Positions 48,432 through 57,765 of a DNA stretch of 64,000 bases are shown here, one piece after another. The notes under the pieces were generated by a model that saw only the letters and a list, made by a program, of their open reading frames with translations, searched no databases and was not told the origin of the DNA. The stretch is from assembly GCA_012862575.1 (NCBI GenBank), contig BLSF01000029.1, forward strand, positions 62,001 through 126,000. The letters run 5' to 3'. The position numbers and the translations under genes are program-made. The stretch is from Parietichytrium sp. I65-24A. Taxonomy: Eukaryota; Sar; Bigyra; Thraustochytrida; Thraustochytriidae. Numbering within the stretch: the stretch's first letter is position 1; each line of letters starts with the position of its first letter.

Positions 48432-50621
48432 ATGATGCTGTTTAAAGAGGAAGGCCAGCAAAGCTTAGCCAAGCCGCTTGTCTCGCCAAGGGGAAACGCA
48501 TGGGACAGCACAATTGTGGCAACGGTAGTGGCGCACAGAAAAGCCCGGCATGGATCGCACACGGAGTATGAGATCCTTGTGAATGTTCGCTATGAATCTC
48601 GGACATTATCTGCGTGGCGTGTGGCTCGGAGATATAGCGCCTTTCATAAGCTTCACGAGGCGCTCAAGCAACTAGGCTTTCCTTGCCCCGAGCTGCCGCC
48701 AAAGGCGTTGTTTCATTTCTGGCAGTCCAGCTTCCAGTCTGCGGCTTTTCTGGAGGAGCGAAGAGCTGCATTGAATGTCTGGCTGCAAGGCTGCTTGTGC
48801 ATCTGGCAGTCAGTTCAGATCGAAAATGCGACCACTTCCTTTGAGGTAGCCGAGCTCATGGAAACGTTCTTGTGCAAAGCGGAGCACCATCGCAGTGGGA
48901 GTGAGTCGCCATTTAAGCAAGTACTTCGGTCTCGTGGAGACACTACTGGTGACAATAGCGCGCAAATTCGTCGCCGGAGTGACAGGTCTGGTCAACGGTG
49001 TCGCCGCGATATTGCTGTGAGCGAGAGCAGTGTAAAGCCTCAAAGAAAGCTCGGCTCGGCCGCGCGATCAAAATCGCCCGGTCACGACGAAGAAGACGAT
49101 TGCGACGGTGACGGCGAGGACGCAGACAACGACGAGGGCGAGGAGGCGGGAAATGGTGCCGATTTTGAAGCAGCCGCCTCGTGCGCAGATAATGGCATTC
49201 AAGCGGAAAGTAGCATAAATTCTGGAGCCAAGCAAGGTTTAAATTCCTCAAACGCAACTGAAAACGACGTCCAAAAGGGCTCGGTTGACTTGGCCGAGAT
49301 ACATTATGGAGAAGGAGAGACAGGCGGGAAACAGTTTGTCGCGTTCTCCGGCTCCGGGCAAGGAGTGCAACAGGTCTTCAGGCCGTTCACTGCCACAATA
49401 AAATCTGCAAGACAGGACGCGTTGGAGCGCGCAAGCAGCTGCACGCCAGTGTCAGTGCCCCCTACTCCCCTTGGGCAAACGGAGTTCTTGGAGTCTTGGA
49501 CCAACTACACTGCTGCAGTGCTAGACTATGTGGCTGATAAGCTTGACCATAAAACCAGGGCGGGGAGCGCCCGGCAATCGAACAAGGACCTCTTGAGCTC
49601 GAGCAGTAATTCAGTATCAGCTTTCGGGGCTTGCGACGATATTGAGGAGTCATCCGAACTGTCTTCACTCGACAGCAGCTCGAAAGCTGGTTTGGCGACA
49701 CAAAACGAAGAGTACGTTGCCTTTCAGACGTCTGATGCAGCTGGAAATTTTCTTTTCAGCTCTCAGCCGTCAGAAGAATTTCGATGCCGGGCACCTAGCT
49801 CGCCAATGTCTGCCCCGGGGGTTTCTTGTGCGGACGAGAGCGCTAAGCGCAAACGGGATCGAGTCGACAACTTTGGAATGCGTCTGATCAAGAAGCTTTT
49901 GGCGGAAATGGAGAGCGCCGTGGACCTCGTCGGCTCAACATACGAGTTTCTTGCAAAGAAGCAGGATGTGCTCATTCTTCGTAAGATTGAAAATGGAAAG
50001 AAGGGGAAGCTGCAGTGCTCCATGGGTAGAAGTGCTCTAAATTGCAGCGCTCACGACGTCTACGATCTGGTACGTGCGCCATGCTCGCGTCATCTGTTTA
50101 ATAAGCTTGTTCGTCCGGGCTCGGAGCGCATTTTGGAGTTTCTTGATGGCGCGTTTACGCCAGTGGTGTTTCATCAGGTCATAGAGACACAGCAGCGATT
50201 GCACCATCTTCACCACGCCAGAGACTTTTGCGTCTTGCAGTACTCTGCCAAGCTCTCCGACGGCCGGTACATTACCGTGGGGAGTTCTGTGAGGCATCCT
50301 CGATGCCCACCTCTGCCAGACATTGAGCGCGGAGATATTGAGCTTTTTGGCTGGGTAATTGAGCCCCTTGGGGAGAAGCGCTGTAAGGCCATGTACCTTG
50401 TCAAGCTTTCGTTCGGGGAGAGCGTGCCGGCGAAATTTCTTGACTACGTTTCTTTCCGTTTGCCGCTTTGCGTCCGCGGCGTGGAGGATCACATCCTCGA
50501 GCAGTCGAACAGTGCCTCTGTTGCCTCGAAAGAAAGCGAGAGAGGCCAAACGAACGTCGACGACTTGTACGAAACTAGTTCGCACAATTCCTCCGACACT
50601 TTTTCGCTATCAAGTGAATGA
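48432..50621 (+). CDS. PX domain plus START-like lipid-binding protein
   Basis: A 729-aa protein from ATG 48432 (MMLFKEE). The PX phosphoinositide-binding domain lies at about residues 30-145: YEILVNVRYESRTLSAWRVARRYSAF, the LPPKALF proline motif, and EERRAALNVWLQGCL. A disordered acidic/Ser region of about 330 residues follows. The C-terminal about 220 residues fit a START-like lipid-transfer fold: DVLILRKIENGKKGKLQCSMG, CSRHLFNKL, TPVVFHQVIETQQ, RDFCVLQYSAKLSDGRYITVG and IELFGWVIEPLGEKRCKAMYLVKL. The pair suggests a cytosolic lipid-transfer or sensing protein recruited to PI3P-containing membranes. The START assignment is from pattern and layout, and is less certain than PX. A GTG-initiated 13-residue extension is not used. 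Confidence 0.8.
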   Translation: MMLFKEEGQQSLAKPLVSPRGNAWDSTIVATVVAHRKARHGSHTEYEILVNVRYESRTLSAWRVARRYSAFHKLHEALKQLGFPCPELPPKALFHFWQSSFQSAAFLEERRAALNVWLQGCLCIWQSVQIENATTSFEVAELMETFLCKAEHHRSGSESPFKQVLRSRGDTTGDNSAQIRRRSDRSGQRCRRDIAVSESSVKPQRKLGSAARSKSPGHDEEDDCDGDGEDADNDEGEEAGNGADFEAAASCADNGIQAESSINSGAKQGLNSSNATENDVQKGSVDLAEIHYGEGETGGKQFVAFSGSGQGVQQVFRPFTATIKSARQDALERASSCTPVSVPPTPLGQTEFLESWTNYTAAVLDYVADKLDHKTRAGSARQSNKDLLSSSSNSVSAFGACDDIEESSELSSLDSSSKAGLATQNEEYVAFQTSDAAGNFLFSSQPSEEFRCRAPSSPMSAPGVSCADESAKRKRDRVDNFGMRLIKKLLAEMESAVDLVGSTYEFLAKKQDVLILRKIENGKKGKLQCSMGRSALNCSAHDVYDLVRAPCSRHLFNKLVRPGSERILEFLDGAFTPVVFHQVIETQQRLHHLHHARDFCVLQYSAKLSDGRYITVGSSVRHPRCPPLPDIERGDIELFGWVIEPLGEKRCKAMYLVKLSFGESVPAKFLDYVSFRLPLCVRGVEDHILEQSNSASVASKESERGQTNVDDLYETSSHNSSDTFSLSSE

Positions 50622-51076
50622 TTCGCGGTGCAGAAATATATCGGTTCAGAATATTAGCGCATCGAGCATTCTCTTCAGGTCAACCTAATTTGTATCTTTG
50701 CTTTTGTAACACAGAAAGACATTCATTTCAGATTTCAGATTTCAGATCTTAGAACTGCTGACTGCCGGCAGCTATCATATCTTCGTTCTCGTGTTGGTGC
50801 TTTTTATCTTTTTTTAAAATAATGTGGTGTTTAGTGAGAACCAAGGAAACGCAAGATTGCCTTGTGAGGATGCAAAGATGTGAAGGGGGTTATATAAAAA
50901 TATAAAATAGACTCGTCCTGGGAAAACAAAACAACCTGTGCCGTACTGCCTCGGTACAAGCCAAGAAAATGAGAGATTGCACGGCTTTGCCGCTGTTCTC
51001 CCACCACATTCATCATTTCACGACAGAGACAGAGGGGTGCACCGCAATGGGACAAAGGAGAGTACCATGGAGCCAG
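50622..51076. other. spacer between convergent genes
   Basis: AT-rich 3' flanking DNA of the PX-START (+) and lumazine synthase (-) genes. No feature is seen. Confidence 0.6.
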
Positions 51077-51562
51077 TTATTCCTTGCCAGAGCACAGAGC
51101 AGCCATCTCCACTGCCGTGGCCGCCCAGTCTGGTCCGTGGTTATGCCCATTTTCCGTGAGTCCTGCGCGCGAGAGCGCTTGCTCGTCCGTAAGACAGGTC
51201 AACACGCCAAAGATGACAGGTTTCCCGGTGTCCAATCCCACGCGCATGATCCCCTGCGACGTAGCTTCGCAGATATACTCAAAGTGCATGGTATCTCCTT
51301 TAATCAAGCATCCAATGCAGATCACGGCATCCAATTCGTAATCCTTTTCGAGGACTTTCTTCGCTGCCAATGGCAACTCGAACGCTCCGGCCACCTCAAA
51401 TTCCACAATCTCAGAAACCTTAAGTCGCTGCAACTCTTGCCGAGCTCCTTCAGTCAAAGCTGAGATGATCTTCTCATTCCAACGTGTTCGCACAATGCCA
51501 ATGCGCATGCCTTCGCCGGAGACCTCCTTGTCCGCCTTCTTCAGTCCTTTCACCACCTCCAT
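51077..51562 (-). CDS. ribH: 6,7-dimethyl-8-ribityllumazine synthase
   Basis: A 161-aa enzyme catalysing the penultimate riboflavin step: condensation of 5-amino-6-ribitylaminouracil with 3,4-dihydroxy-2-butanone 4-phosphate. Clear family blocks are IGIVRTRWNEKIISAL, VAGAFELPLAAKK, VICIGCLIKGDTMHFEYI with the catalytic-site His in TMHFEY, PVIFGVLTCLTDEQALSRAG and NHGPDWAATAVEMAAL. The length equals a bare lumazine synthase, with no plastid transit peptide. The N-terminal VVKGLKKADKE and the HNHGPDW end resemble fungal enzymes more than plant plastid ones. The ATG at 51562 is the natural start. The likely product is a cytosolic pentamer or larger assembly. Confidence 0.95.
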   Translation of the reverse strand: MEVVKGLKKADKEVSGEGMRIGIVRTRWNEKIISALTEGARQELQRLKVSEIVEFEVAGAFELPLAAKKVLEKDYELDAVICIGCLIKGDTMHFEYICEATSQGIMRVGLDTGKPVIFGVLTCLTDEQALSRAGLTENGHNHGPDWAATAVEMAALCSGKE

Positions 51563-53337
51563 CTTGGCTCGATCTTCCCTCGATCTTTCCTCGATCCAGC
51601 TGCCTATCTAATCTTGTCCTTTTCTCCCGACGCGCGAGCCTCAGGCGCTTCTTCCCACCGTGTCGCAGTTTGTTTTTTGCGGTGTCAAGCCTAGGATTTA
51701 TCCGTCTTGCGCGGTTAGCTGAGCTGTGATTCGCAAATTTGAGAAGTTGATGGGTTGTGAGGGGGCGGGTGCTTTGTGAGGACAGCAGGACAGAGAGAGA
51801 GTGTCAGAGAGAGGTAATTTTCGTGTTCCCGAGAGTCTGTCGCCGTGGTTCTCCATGTGGTTCCTTTTCATTCTCTCTGTTCACTACGATGCGCTATGTG
51901 AAATGGTAGATGCGCGGCAGCCTGAGGAGGTAGAAGAGCATACTGGTGCAGGTAGGATCAGAGGAGCAGCTCTTTGTTCGCAAATGGAAGAGTTGCGGAA
52001 CGGAAAACAGTGACACTCTGGCGTTCAAGTTCGCCGAGCCACCCTCGATTAACGCTCTGGAAGAGTCGATGTGGAGGACCGAGGAGACAGCGCGCGGGAC
52101 AGATGAGCTAATCGTTGGCTACTGGTTTCTGAATTCTGTTGTTTTTGGATTGATTGATGTTTTAACTGTGATTTCTTTCACTCTCTTCTTTGGATTGAGA
52201 ATCCTGCCAAGTTATTTCTTCTTAACATGCCATTCCATTCCAGTCCAGCTCCAAAAAAGGAAATAACGGAAATAACATGGGTAAGTTTTGGTTTCTTTCT
52301 TCTCGTCACAATCAAATGCTCTCACAGTTGGTTTCGATTCCAATCGAGTGCAATTGCAATCGAGTTTGCGCACGACTGTGAGCGCGGTGAAGGACAACGA
52401 ATAAACAAACGCATGTAGGTTATAGATATTTCATCTTGCTTGTACTGTTTTCTCTGTTTTGCATCCTCGTCGAGCAGCACAGCAGGCGCCATTGAAAGCT
52501 CTCACTTTGTCAACGCGGGACGCACTAGAAAACAGCAAGACAACAAATGATTCAAATGATAACAAGACAAAGCGACCAATCAAGATCAATGAAGGACAGG
52601 ACCAATGAGTATCATTTGCAAAATGATCGAATTCTCGTGCGGAGTGCTCGGCACAGGAAACTCGGAGGGGATGCTTCGAGAACTCCAAAACGAAAATTTT
52701 CCACGGTTGCAACAACTGTTGGAACCCATTCGTTCGAGTTCAAGTTCAACAGTGGACAAATCGAAGCGAAAGAGACAAAGGAGACGCAGAGCATAGAACG
52801 TAGAACGTAGAACGTAGAACGTAGAACGTAGAACGTAGAACGTAGAACGTTGAACGTAGCGACGAGCGCAGTGTTCGCTCTAGCTAGTCGCAATAACTTG
52901 GTCACAATAGTTACGATGCAAAAAGGCGACGCAGGCAGTCACGTACACGGGCACTAGCGCTCGCTATCTCCGGCCACCGGGAGAGCTTGGAGCCAGCGAG
53001 TGATGGTGCTTCAAGTTGTTATGTTCTTGTCCAGATAGCTTAGTCCAGATTGAGAGTGAGTTGAGTGAGTTGAAAGTAGGTCCGATTGGGCCAGACTGTT
53101 CAAGTTCAATCAAAGGCCATTTCATTCCTCATTGACTGTCAACAACGAGTTGCAGAGATCGAACAAGTCAGTGAGCCATTGACGATTGACGATTGACATC
53201 GATTGACGATTGACTGTGTGGTGTTTGTGCGCAGTCGACCGGTGGATCGATAAATAGTTGCGCGAGCAGTCGGCGTTTGACTTGTGCGCTTTGTGTGATA
53301 GATATAGGTGGTTGGCCTGACTGAGTCCGGGTGAAGG
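51563..53337. other. long spacer, no confident gene
   Basis: About 1.8 kb with frames below 110 codons and no recognisable domains. It includes a 7-bp minisatellite (52793-52858). The right part is the likely promoter of the TRIM-like gene, with short GATTGAC repeats at 53183-53215. Confidence 0.5.
52793..52858. repeat. 7-bp tandem repeat (TAGAACG)n
   Basis: About nine units of TAGAACG, the last with one change. Confidence 0.95.
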
Positions 53338-54759
53338 ATGTCGGTGGTTGCAGAGAACGGCCAGGACGTGACGTTTGAAAAGCAGGAGATGATGGAGGAG
53401 CAGCCAGTGAGCGCTGCAGCTTCTGTGCAGCATGCGCAAAGGGAGGACGGCGCCTTGCCGCCTTTGGAGAGTCTGACGTGCCAGCTTTGCAAGAGCTACT
53501 TTTCGGACCCGGTCACTCTGCCATGCATGCACTCCTTCTGCAAGGGATGCCTGGAGGCATACAATGGCCGCGAGCTGGAGGCTCCTGCCGTCGAGGAGGA
53601 AGCTTCGGACGAAGCAGAGCAAGGCGAGGAGGATGGCGAGAGCGGCACACCAAAGAAGGCGGTGAAGGAAGAAGTGGAGGAGGCGAAACCAGTGTATTGC
53701 CCAACGTGCAAAGACCACCTGCACATGGGCGACGAGGCTGCGTACTTTGCGGAGCCTTTTACAAACGACCGTCTCAAGCGCGTGGTGCGACTCCTCCACG
53801 AGAGCAAGATCTTGTGCGAGAACTGCCAGTCCACCGCGTCCGAGTTTCGCTGCAACGTGTGTGACAGCTTCGTTTGCGATACCTGCTTCAAAGCTACCCA
53901 CAACGCGCCAATCTTTCAGTCCCATGTCCCTGAGCGCTTGACCCATTCAGAAATGACCGCGCCTCCAAAGTGTGACGCTCACAAGCTCAACGACATTGAG
54001 TACTTTTGCCCGGACGACGAGATCGGTGTCTGCTCTCTGTGCCTATTGAAAGGAGAGTTCAAGGGCAAGGAGTACTCTCTGATCTCTGACGTCCGCAAGC
54101 AGCGACAACAGGAAATCGAGCAGGGAGTGAGCGACGCTTTGCTCCAGCGTGCACAACTTCTCGAAGGCAGAAAGCTCGTCGAGGAAGTTATTGAAGAGCT
54201 TGCAGCTAACTTGGAGGAGCAGACCACCTCCGTCAAAGAGAACTTTGCCACAATCAGAAAGGCCTTGGAGGAGCGCGAGAAGCAGACTATCGAGGCTCTT
54301 GAGGCCCTCCATGATAGCAAGAAGGCTGTTCTTGACTCGCAGATCAGCTCGATCGAGATGCAAAAATCCCGCATCGAGAACGGCGTCGAGAACATCAACC
54401 TCGTGTTGAACCACAGCAACGACATTGAGGTCGTTTACTTGACTTACGTCTTGAATAATCACGTCTCTTCTCTTACGAACGTGCCATCGACGAGTCCAAT
54501 GGGAAGCCGCACCTCCGAGCCAAACCACAACCCCGCCGTCGACGCAGATCTTCCAGTCGTTTTGAGCTCCAAGATCCCAGAGCTCGTGATGGCGTACGCT
54601 GCAGTTCCAGACTCTAGCTTGGTAGAGGAAATTGCCTTTGGAAGAGCCAAGCCTGGGGCTCTGCAAGCTTCGAGTGGCACTAAGGAGCAGAGAGATATTC
54701 TCAACCAAGTGAGCGGCGGGAAAACGGATGGCGGCGAGTACGGCTGCTTGATTCAATAA
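53338..54759 (+). CDS. TRIM-like RING / B-box / coiled-coil protein with CaaX box
   Basis: A 473-aa probable E3 ubiquitin ligase. The RING begins CQLCKSYFSDPVTLPCMHSFCKGC (48-71) and closes with CPTC (121-124); an acidic insert of about 45 residues separates the halves. Two B-box-like zinc modules follow: CENCQSTASEFRCNVCDSFVC (160-180) with later His, and CDAHKLNDIEYFCPDDEIGVC (212-232). A coiled coil spans about 255-370. This is the RBCC order of TRIM proteins. The C-terminus lacks SPRY and ends CLIQ, a CaaX box whose final Gln favours farnesyltransferase, suggesting membrane anchoring. The start ATG at 53338 opens the frame. Confidence 0.9.
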   Translation: MSVVAENGQDVTFEKQEMMEEQPVSAAASVQHAQREDGALPPLESLTCQLCKSYFSDPVTLPCMHSFCKGCLEAYNGRELEAPAVEEEASDEAEQGEEDGESGTPKKAVKEEVEEAKPVYCPTCKDHLHMGDEAAYFAEPFTNDRLKRVVRLLHESKILCENCQSTASEFRCNVCDSFVCDTCFKATHNAPIFQSHVPERLTHSEMTAPPKCDAHKLNDIEYFCPDDEIGVCSLCLLKGEFKGKEYSLISDVRKQRQQEIEQGVSDALLQRAQLLEGRKLVEEVIEELAANLEEQTTSVKENFATIRKALEEREKQTIEALEALHDSKKAVLDSQISSIEMQKSRIENGVENINLVLNHSNDIEVVYLTYVLNNHVSSLTNVPSTSPMGSRTSEPNHNPAVDADLPVVLSSKIPELVMAYAAVPDSSLVEEIAFGRAKPGALQASSGTKEQRDILNQVSGGKTDGGEYGCLIQ

Positions 54760-55084
54760 ACATATGGCTTTGTAGTTTTCTTTCTTCCATTCTCACATTA
54801 TGTCATCACTTTGCATTTTTTTTCTTTCCCGGGAACACCAACATGAACGAAGACGAAGCAAGAGTTTTGCTCAAGCACTCTGGCTCACGATCCTCATCTC
54901 TGAATTTCAATCTGCATGAAAACCACAAACTTTAATTTCTTATTGTTCTCTTACATTTGATGATGCTCTGTGGAAAAGTAAGTGGCCTCGGTTTATTTTA
55001 CAACTCCGGAGCATGTAATTAGCATGTAAAGATCAAGGCGAGGCTCCAGCGCGATAGGAAGACATACACACGAGACAGATCCAA
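54760..55084. other. spacer between convergent genes
   Basis: AT-rich 3' DNA of the TRIM-like (+) and DUF4336 (-) genes. No feature is seen. Confidence 0.6.
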
Positions 55085-55954
55085 TCAGACCATTGTCGCG
55101 AGAGCATGTTGTAATTTTTCAGCGACTTGCGCTTTGCCCTTGATCACATCGCCGTGGCCAACGACAATGAGCTCGATGTCGTCCTTGGCCAGGTTCTCTC
55201 GGGTCCACGCCCTCAGGGCGGCAAGATCACGGCACATGATCTTTCCAATCGAGGTTAGCCCGAACCCGCTAGCGGACCCGATGAATCTCGAGACCAAATC
55301 TGCCGTGTCCGGATTTAGGTTAAAGAAGAGGTCCGTGCAGACAAAGGCTCTTCCTTCAGACTTCTCGATGCTAAAAAAGTACACCAGCTCGTCCATTTCC
55401 GAGCCGCAGCCATCGGGCTCCACAACTTGTATACCTTGGACATCTTCAAACGCACTTTCCACCGTCTCATGCACGACGACCCACTCCTCCACGCTCTTAC
55501 GCGCCTTACTCGGGCACAGGAACCTGGCGTCCATGTACTCGCTCTGATACGCCGCGGAGTCCAGCCTGTGCAACGAGCTGGGCACAATCACGTACTTGAC
55601 ATCTCCGAGCTGCTCCAGCTGCTCCTTAGTCTCGCGGTCGAGACACACCGGCGAGTGCAGGACCAACTCGCGCTTCTTCCCCGGCACTCTGTACACCACC
55701 ATGTTGCGGACGAATTTGGGCCCCGGCTGAGGCAGCGTTCCGGCAACGACCCACACATTCTCCGCCACTTGCGTGAGCGGGCCGTGCGGCAGCACGTGCT
55801 CTTCGTAGGACCCGGTGTCCTTGGTGCTGTGCGGCCGGAGGAGCAGCGCCACCAGCGGCCTTTTCACCGTCCGTGGCGAATAGTACGCCGCCAAAGCCAG
55901 GCCCACTGCGCCGCCCACACTTGCTGCGCACCAGAACAGAGCAGAGGCCGCCAT
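55085..55954 (-). CDS. DUF4336 family protein (metallo-beta-lactamase-like), membrane-anchored
   Basis: A 289-aa protein from ATG 55954. Residues 4-25 form one hydrophobic helix (LFWCAASVGGAVGLALAAYY), an N-terminal anchor or uncleaved signal. The DUF4336 core follows: VAENVWVVAGTLP, MVVYRVPGKKRELVLHSPVCLD, LGDVKYVIVPSSLHRLDSAAY, DELVYFFSIEKSEGRAFVCTDLFFN and ELIVVGHGDVIKG. The pattern resembles the metallo-beta-lactamase fold, but the zinc-binding HxHxDH motif is absent, so hydrolase activity is doubtful. The family occurs in plants, algae and bacteria with unknown function. A longer frame upstream to 56215 has no ATG support. Confidence 0.82.
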   Translation of the reverse strand: MAASALFWCAASVGGAVGLALAAYYSPRTVKRPLVALLLRPHSTKDTGSYEEHVLPHGPLTQVAENVWVVAGTLPQPGPKFVRNMVVYRVPGKKRELVLHSPVCLDRETKEQLEQLGDVKYVIVPSSLHRLDSAAYQSEYMDARFLCPSKARKSVEEWVVVHETVESAFEDVQGIQVVEPDGCGSEMDELVYFFSIEKSEGRAFVCTDLFFNLNPDTADLVSRFIGSASGFGLTSIGKIMCRDLAALRAWTRENLAKDDIELIVVGHGDVIKGKAQVAEKLQHALATMV

Positions 55955-56238
55955 TTCCCCAAGGCTTGCGATAGATTGTGACAGCTTTTGGAGTTGTGAA
56001 CAAAAGATTGTGATAGCCTCGACAGCCTCAACAGCCTCAACTTGGGAGAGTGTGTGCCGGTATGACGCCGTGCAATTAGTGTCATTTGAGATATCATTTA
56101 AGGCAATGCAGGCGGTTGAAAGCCAGAAATTGGACCATGTGATGTCGGCGATCGTCGGAGAAGAGCAGAGGATGGATGGATGGATGGATGAATGGATGAC
56201 TGCTGGGAAATGCAATTGCCTTTGCGATTAATTGATAG
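55955..56238. other. short spacer
   Basis: Promoter side of the DUF4336 gene and 3' end of the crotonase gene. It contains five GGAT units near 56171-56195. Confidence 0.6.
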
Positions 56239-57192
56239 TTACAGTTTCGAGGTGGAGGTGGAGGTGGAGGCCGTGCTGGCAAGGGGTTGCTGATTGGCGG
56301 TTCGGTTGTCCCCGAATTTAGAGTCGCGCTTGTTGAAAGCCTTTTTGGCAGTGCTTCCGCGCCCCGTAAACTGTTTCATGAATTGCCGGGAGCTTGGGGC
56401 GTGGAAGGAAAGCGCCTGCAAGTCTGTCCCTGCACGGAGATGCGTTCGGATGCCCTTCATCTCCATGGCTCGATGCACGCTTCGTTTGTTGTATGCAAGC
56501 AGATCTGACGGGATGCGAGCTACCCTCTGAGCTGCTTGAAGGACGCCTTCCTCAAGGTCGTCGTCGGCGAAGCAGGCTGTGGCCCACCCACTCTCTGCAG
56601 CTTCCAAGCCTGTCATGTTGTCCCCTGTCAGCATAATCTCCATCGCTTTTCTAATACCGCACACCCAAGGGAAGATCTGGGTGTCCGGGAGCCCCATCGA
56701 CCGCACCGGAGGATACCCCACCTTTGCGCTTTCGCCACAATAAATCAAATCACAAGCAGAAGCAAGCTCGCTGCCACCTGCAAGACAGTACCCGTGCACT
56801 TGTGCGATCACAGGTTTCGCAAGGTCCCACATCTTCATCCACCCGTCTAGAACGTGCCTCTGAAATGTGCCCTCCCCTTCCGCTTGAAAAAATGGGAACG
56901 GCACGTTCCTATTCATGTCTAAATCATACCCTGAACAAAACGACTTGCCCGAGCCTCTTATAATCGTCACCCTCACGTCCGGATCCTGATCGTTCAGAAA
57001 CAGCTGATTGAACAGCTGCGCCCGCAGCTCGTGGTTCATCGAGTTCCGTTTCTCCGGTCGATTCAATGTGATTCGACTCACCAGCGGCGCCGGCCTGTCC
57101 ACTATCAAATACTGCTCGCCTTCCAGCAGTTTCACCCTGTCCAACTCGCTGAAGATCAGCTTGCGCATTCCCGACGATTTGTAGCTCGCCAT
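56239..57192 (-). CDS. enoyl-CoA hydratase/isomerase (crotonase) with PTS1 signal
   Basis: A 317-aa crotonase-superfamily enzyme. Conserved blocks are ITLNRPEKRNSMN, the oxyanion-hole segment GSGKSFCSGYDLDMNRN, and KPVIAQVHGYCLAGGSELASACDLIYC. The second block is followed by GYPPVRSMGLPD, where the two catalytic glutamates of classic hydratases would lie. Glu is not obvious at the second position, so the exact reaction is open. The C-terminus ends in SKL, the canonical peroxisomal targeting signal type 1, indicating import into peroxisomes and a role in fatty-acid or branched-chain oxidation. The residues before SKL are a Ser-Thr repeat encoded by a GGAGGT-type microsatellite. The ATG at 57192 is the first in frame. 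Confidence 0.93.
   Translation of the reverse strand: MASYKSSGMRKLIFSELDRVKLLEGEQYLIVDRPAPLVSRITLNRPEKRNSMNHELRAQLFNQLFLNDQDPDVRVTIIRGSGKSFCSGYDLDMNRNVPFPFFQAEGEGTFQRHVLDGWMKMWDLAKPVIAQVHGYCLAGGSELASACDLIYCGESAKVGYPPVRSMGLPDTQIFPWVCGIRKAMEIMLTGDNMTGLEAAESGWATACFADDDLEEGVLQAAQRVARIPSDLLAYNKRSVHRAMEMKGIRTHLRAGTDLQALSFHAPSSRQFMKQFTGRGSTAKKAFNKRDSKFGDNRTANQQPLASTASTSTSTSKL
56252..56271. repeat. GGAGGT microsatellite encoding the Ser-Thr run before SKL
   Basis: Three to four GGTGGA units at the 3' end of the crotonase coding sequence. Because the unit is 6 bp, length changes keep the SKL frame. Confidence 0.85.
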
Positions 57193-57765
57193 CTTCTACT
57201 CCGCAAAGCTCTATTCCGCACCGCACCAGTTTACTATCCTTCCTTGCGTTTCCCTTTCGTTTCCCTTTCGTTTACTTTGCAGCTTTCAACGCTTTCGCTC
57301 CAACTGCACATCCAACTCCTTCGTCTCATCTCTCTCATCTCACTCGATGTCCTATCCCATCTCCCAGGCGGAGGGTCTAGTCCTACTTAGCCGACAGTAG
57401 TGTTTGGGGAACGCTTTTCCCAGTCGCCGTTTACCCCATTTTCTCATTTTCCTCTCATCTTGTCTTGTGCTCTAATAAAAAAGTCTGTTAGTCATGAATG
57501 AAGAAGAGCCCCGGAGATGTCAGGTTTTGGACCTGGTCCAGCTCGGGGTGCCGGCGGGAAAGACAGTGGACGGTGAAGAGAGGAGCGGAGGATAGATTCG
57601 AGTGGTGAGACATATCGCATGCAGGCCTTGATTGAATGCCAAAGCACATCTCGTGCGATGTAATGTGCTGCGATGGTGGGGCGGGCGCGGACGAAAGAAT
57701 TGGGCATTTTGAAGTTGCGCAGTTGAGGAGATGTTGCTTGGGTGAGACGGAGCTGTAGAAGCTGA
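57193..57765. other. spacer
   Basis: Upstream DNA of the crotonase gene and 3' flank of the ORAI-like gene. Minus-strand frames of about 100 codons here have no motif. Confidence 0.55.

Noticed and set aside
55955-56215. N-terminal extension of the DUF4336 frame
   Set aside because: The extension has no ATG start and consists of repeat-derived and random residues; the ATG at 55954 gives a natural N-terminal anchor.
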